A stretch of 42,088 bases of DNA from Paucibacter sp. TC2R-5 (GTDB lineage Bacteria > Pseudomonadota > Gammaproteobacteria > Burkholderiales > Burkholderiaceae_C). The stretch spans positions 1-42,088 of the forward strand of contig NZ_JAJIRQ010000013.1 of the NCBI RefSeq assembly GCF_025717605.1, in the 5' to 3' direction. Numbering within the stretch: the first letter of the stretch is position 1; every line of letters begins with the position of its first letter. Shown one piece after another: positions 40,337-42,088 of the stretch. The notes below the pieces were generated by a model, which did no database searches, was not told the DNA's origin, and saw only the letters and a program-made list of their open reading frames with translations. A program made the translations under genes and the position numbers.

Positions 40337-41263
40337 TTAACGAATGTTTTCCAGCAGTCTCTCTTGGGGGCGAGCCAAGCTGCCAATGGCCAGCTCATCA
40401 CGCTTGGCCAAAAAGCGATCAAAGCGCGACTGCAACTTGGCTGGCGATGGGCAATCGGACAGAGCCGACGGCAAGGATTCCAGCCTCTTGCCATCAAAGC
40501 GGGCGTACTCGCTGTGCTTGATGGAAGGGTGTAAATGAACGCGCAGCTGGGCATCAAGGCCCAGCAGATGCAGGTCAAACAGGGTGTGCAGGTCGGCACG
40601 TAGCAAGAGGCCATTGCTCACCTGATAGTCGGCGCCCTCCGCATGCGGCACGATGTGCGCGGCCTCCAGCAAAGCCTCCACCCGCGACTCGCTGATGGGG
40701 CAGCGGCGCCCATAGGCTTGCAACAAGGCGGCCCGAAATTGACGCTGACCCCGCCGTGTCAGCACTGCGCGCATTTGAATCTCGTCCTCGGAACCAGAGG
40801 ACGATTGCTCTGCGGACTCGGCTGCAGCCTCATAAGCATCGGCGTCATCATCAAAACTCGTGCCCGCCCCTTCAGATCCTGACGCCTCAAGACGCTTCGC
40901 ATCAAACACCGAAATCAGCTCCGCCGGGATCGGTCTAAAGCCGAACGCACCACTGCCCAACGTGCCTACCCGCAAGCCTTCGAACCAGGGATGGCTTGCG
41001 GCAGAAAGCGCCCAAGCGGGGTCAAACCGTTGCCCTTCCTGCCCCGAGAAGCGCAGACCGCCCTCATCGAGGGGCTCAATGGCATCAACCACGAAGCAAT
41101 AAGCAATGGCGTAGTGCGTGCCGGCAGCCGATGGCCTCGCCGTGAGCAACCAGACGATGTCCCCTTCGACGACCTTGACAGGATTCTTGGTGCGGGCGGA
41201 GAAGCCGCTCGGTACCGGATTCTCTTGACTCAGCTTGTGATACTGGATGAAGTGCTTGCTCAT
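40337..41263 (-). CDS. HNH endonuclease (HNH_2 type) upstream of hsdM
   Basis: I set the start at the ATG at 41263 (MSKHFIQYHKL), one base after the stop of the preceding frame, giving 308 residues. Residues 25-125 form a beta-rich recognition-like domain (VVEGDIVWLLTARPSAAGTH). The nuclease domain has AAHIVPH (201-207) and NGLLLRADLHTLFD (217-230), the HNH_2 beta-beta-alpha-metal site. A linker around 128-165 is acidic and Ser-rich. Such proteins are usually restriction-like nucleases, some acting on modified DNA. It is co-directional with hsdM, which starts 66 bases further on, so it may be a second layer of defence in one transcript. Confidence 0.88.
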   Translation of the reverse strand: MSKHFIQYHKLSQENPVPSGFSARTKNPVKVVEGDIVWLLTARPSAAGTHYAIAYCFVVDAIEPLDEGGLRFSGQEGQRFDPAWALSAASHPWFEGLRVGTLGSGAFGFRPIPAELISVFDAKRLEASGSEGAGTSFDDDADAYEAAAESAEQSSSGSEDEIQMRAVLTRRGQRQFRAALLQAYGRRCPISESRVEALLEAAHIVPHAEGADYQVSNGLLLRADLHTLFDLHLLGLDAQLRVHLHPSIKHSEYARFDGKRLESLPSALSDCPSPAKLQSRFDRFLAKRDELAIGSLARPQERLLENIR

Positions 41264-41264
41264 A

Positions 41265-41694
41265 CTAGATTTGGTCAAACTCGGTTTCGGGCTTCGGTGG
41301 CGCAAGACTTGTTGCTTGTGCGACATGGATTGAGAAGTTGAATCTAGCGTTCGACTGGCTCACCAGATGCGCTAGCCACAGCATTTCCTTGACCACGGTC
41401 GAACTAAGCCAACCAATCAAAGAACCCTTGGTGGATCGACCACTGCCTTGCTTTGGCGAGAGGGATGTGAGCCTGCGTTCGGGCGGAACGACGTGACCGA
41501 AGATCCAAAAGCCCTTGCTTGATTGCTTGGCAGGTAACGCCCGAATGGGAAGCACGGCGCCCTCGCCCACGCGCAGTGGATACATCGTCAGTATTGGCTG
41601 TCGAATTCTGGCCATATGGCTTGTTTTTCTTGTCGGCCTCGCCAGGCACGGGGCAAGAGCCCCATTCCTCTAAGAGCTTGCTTTGCCCAGACAT
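41265..41694 (-). pseudogene. Probable single gene split by a frameshift (or two overlapping genes)
   Basis: The ATG at 41694 has GAGGAG nine bases upstream and begins MSGQSKLLEEWGSCPVPGEA; its frame runs to 41404. A second frame, +1 relative to the first, runs from about 41615 to a stop at 41265, directly before the HNH start, and has natural codon use (SSKGFWIFGHVVPPERR; VVKEMLWLAHLVSQSNARFN). The frames join at an A-run (AAGAAAAACAAG) near 41625; deleting one A would fuse them into about 143 residues. It may be a sequencing error, a mutation or a real frameshift. The function is unknown. Confidence 0.5.
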
Positions 41695-42088
41695 TGCCTG
41701 AAGCTCCTCGCGCGGGAACTGTCAGGCCATCAACGTGCCGGCCATTCTGCCCGAAGTACTTGACACGCCCACGCCAAGAACCGCACTGCGCTTTCGAATC
41801 TAAAGCCGTTGGTCGTTAATGACAACGGTGACGTGGCGTTGAAATCGCCACGCTCAGCACTACAAAACTCAGCCGGTACCCTTTTAGCAACACATATTAA
41901 TTCGCGCACATTCCTTTAATTCAGCCAATTTCCCAAATATTCATGAATTAAGGAAGTCCTTTTGGGCTCCATAAACCACCCCTTTCTTGAGGTGAGGCCT
42001 AGTTGAATCTGCCAATCCACCTGTGGCGAGAACATCAAGCATGGTGGACTTGTGTAGTTTCCCCTGGCGACCGGAAGTGCATTATTGG
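41695..42088. other. Upstream region of the R-M operon; no gene seen
   Basis: No open frame here has a good start or natural composition. A hairpin, CGTGGCG then CGCCACG, lies at 41832-41852 with a 7-base loop. From about 41880 to 41960 the sequence is AT-rich, with the near-palindrome ATTCATGAATTAA. This may include the promoter of the leftward restriction operon or the edge of an acquired block. Confidence 0.4.

Overview
The window comes from a fairly GC-rich proteobacterium, most likely a betaproteobacterium of the order Burkholderiales. I infer this from codon use, a BPSL0761-type protein, TctDE-like two-component genes and c-type cytochrome genes; no 16S rRNA or tRNA is present to confirm it. 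It is a mosaic of one chromosomal operon and several accessory blocks.

Region 1 (1-2440): the end of an IS3-family insertion sequence with its programmed frameshift heptamer, a secreted protein gene beside it, a long stretch without a convincing gene, and one small gene. Region 2 (2491-10238, all minus strand): a TctDE-like response regulator and sensor kinase, then a cytochrome b561-type membrane protein, an outer-membrane barrel with an N-terminal CxxCH haem site, a small periplasmic cytochrome c, and a two-component ABC importer (fused permease plus ATPase). This looks like a regulated redox/uptake unit of unknown substrate. Region 3 (10239-13864): relic IS21-like end repeats and a block of small accessory genes (HAD-like protein, BPSL0761-like protein, a four-cysteine protein, an unknown, two XRE-type regulators).

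Region 4 (14105-19655, minus strand): a tightly overlapping four-gene operon of three different tyrosine recombinases plus a small coiled-coil/HTH-like protein. The layout recalls Tn554 TnpABC and recombinase-in-trio elements. Paired direct repeats sit immediately upstream of its first gene.

Region 5 (19741-31817): a complete-looking tailless dsDNA prophage of the corticovirus (PM2) type. It has a HUH two-tyrosine rolling-circle Rep, a packaging ATPase, a PM2 P2-like double-jelly-roll major capsid protein, a series of small membrane proteins, a repeat-rich membrane-anchored fibre or spike candidate, a lambda R-type endolysin, a holin candidate and a lipoprotein. It contains no integrase. A 17-bp direct repeat flanks it; the right copy lies in a 28-bp sequence that reads as a chromosomal dif site (XerC arm, 6-bp centre, XerD arm), while the left copy keeps only the XerC arm and centre. 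The most economical model is XerCD-mediated integration at dif, which would put this locus at the replication terminus.

Region 6 (31978-41694, minus strand): a type I restriction-modification locus. Reading with transcription, it has a possibly frameshifted gene, an HNH endonuclease, hsdM, hsdS, a 154-aa accessory gene, a previously easy-to-miss 43-aa gene resembling the end of that accessory protein, hsdR, and a YgjP/DUF45 metallopeptidase. The last 390 bases hold no gene that I can support.
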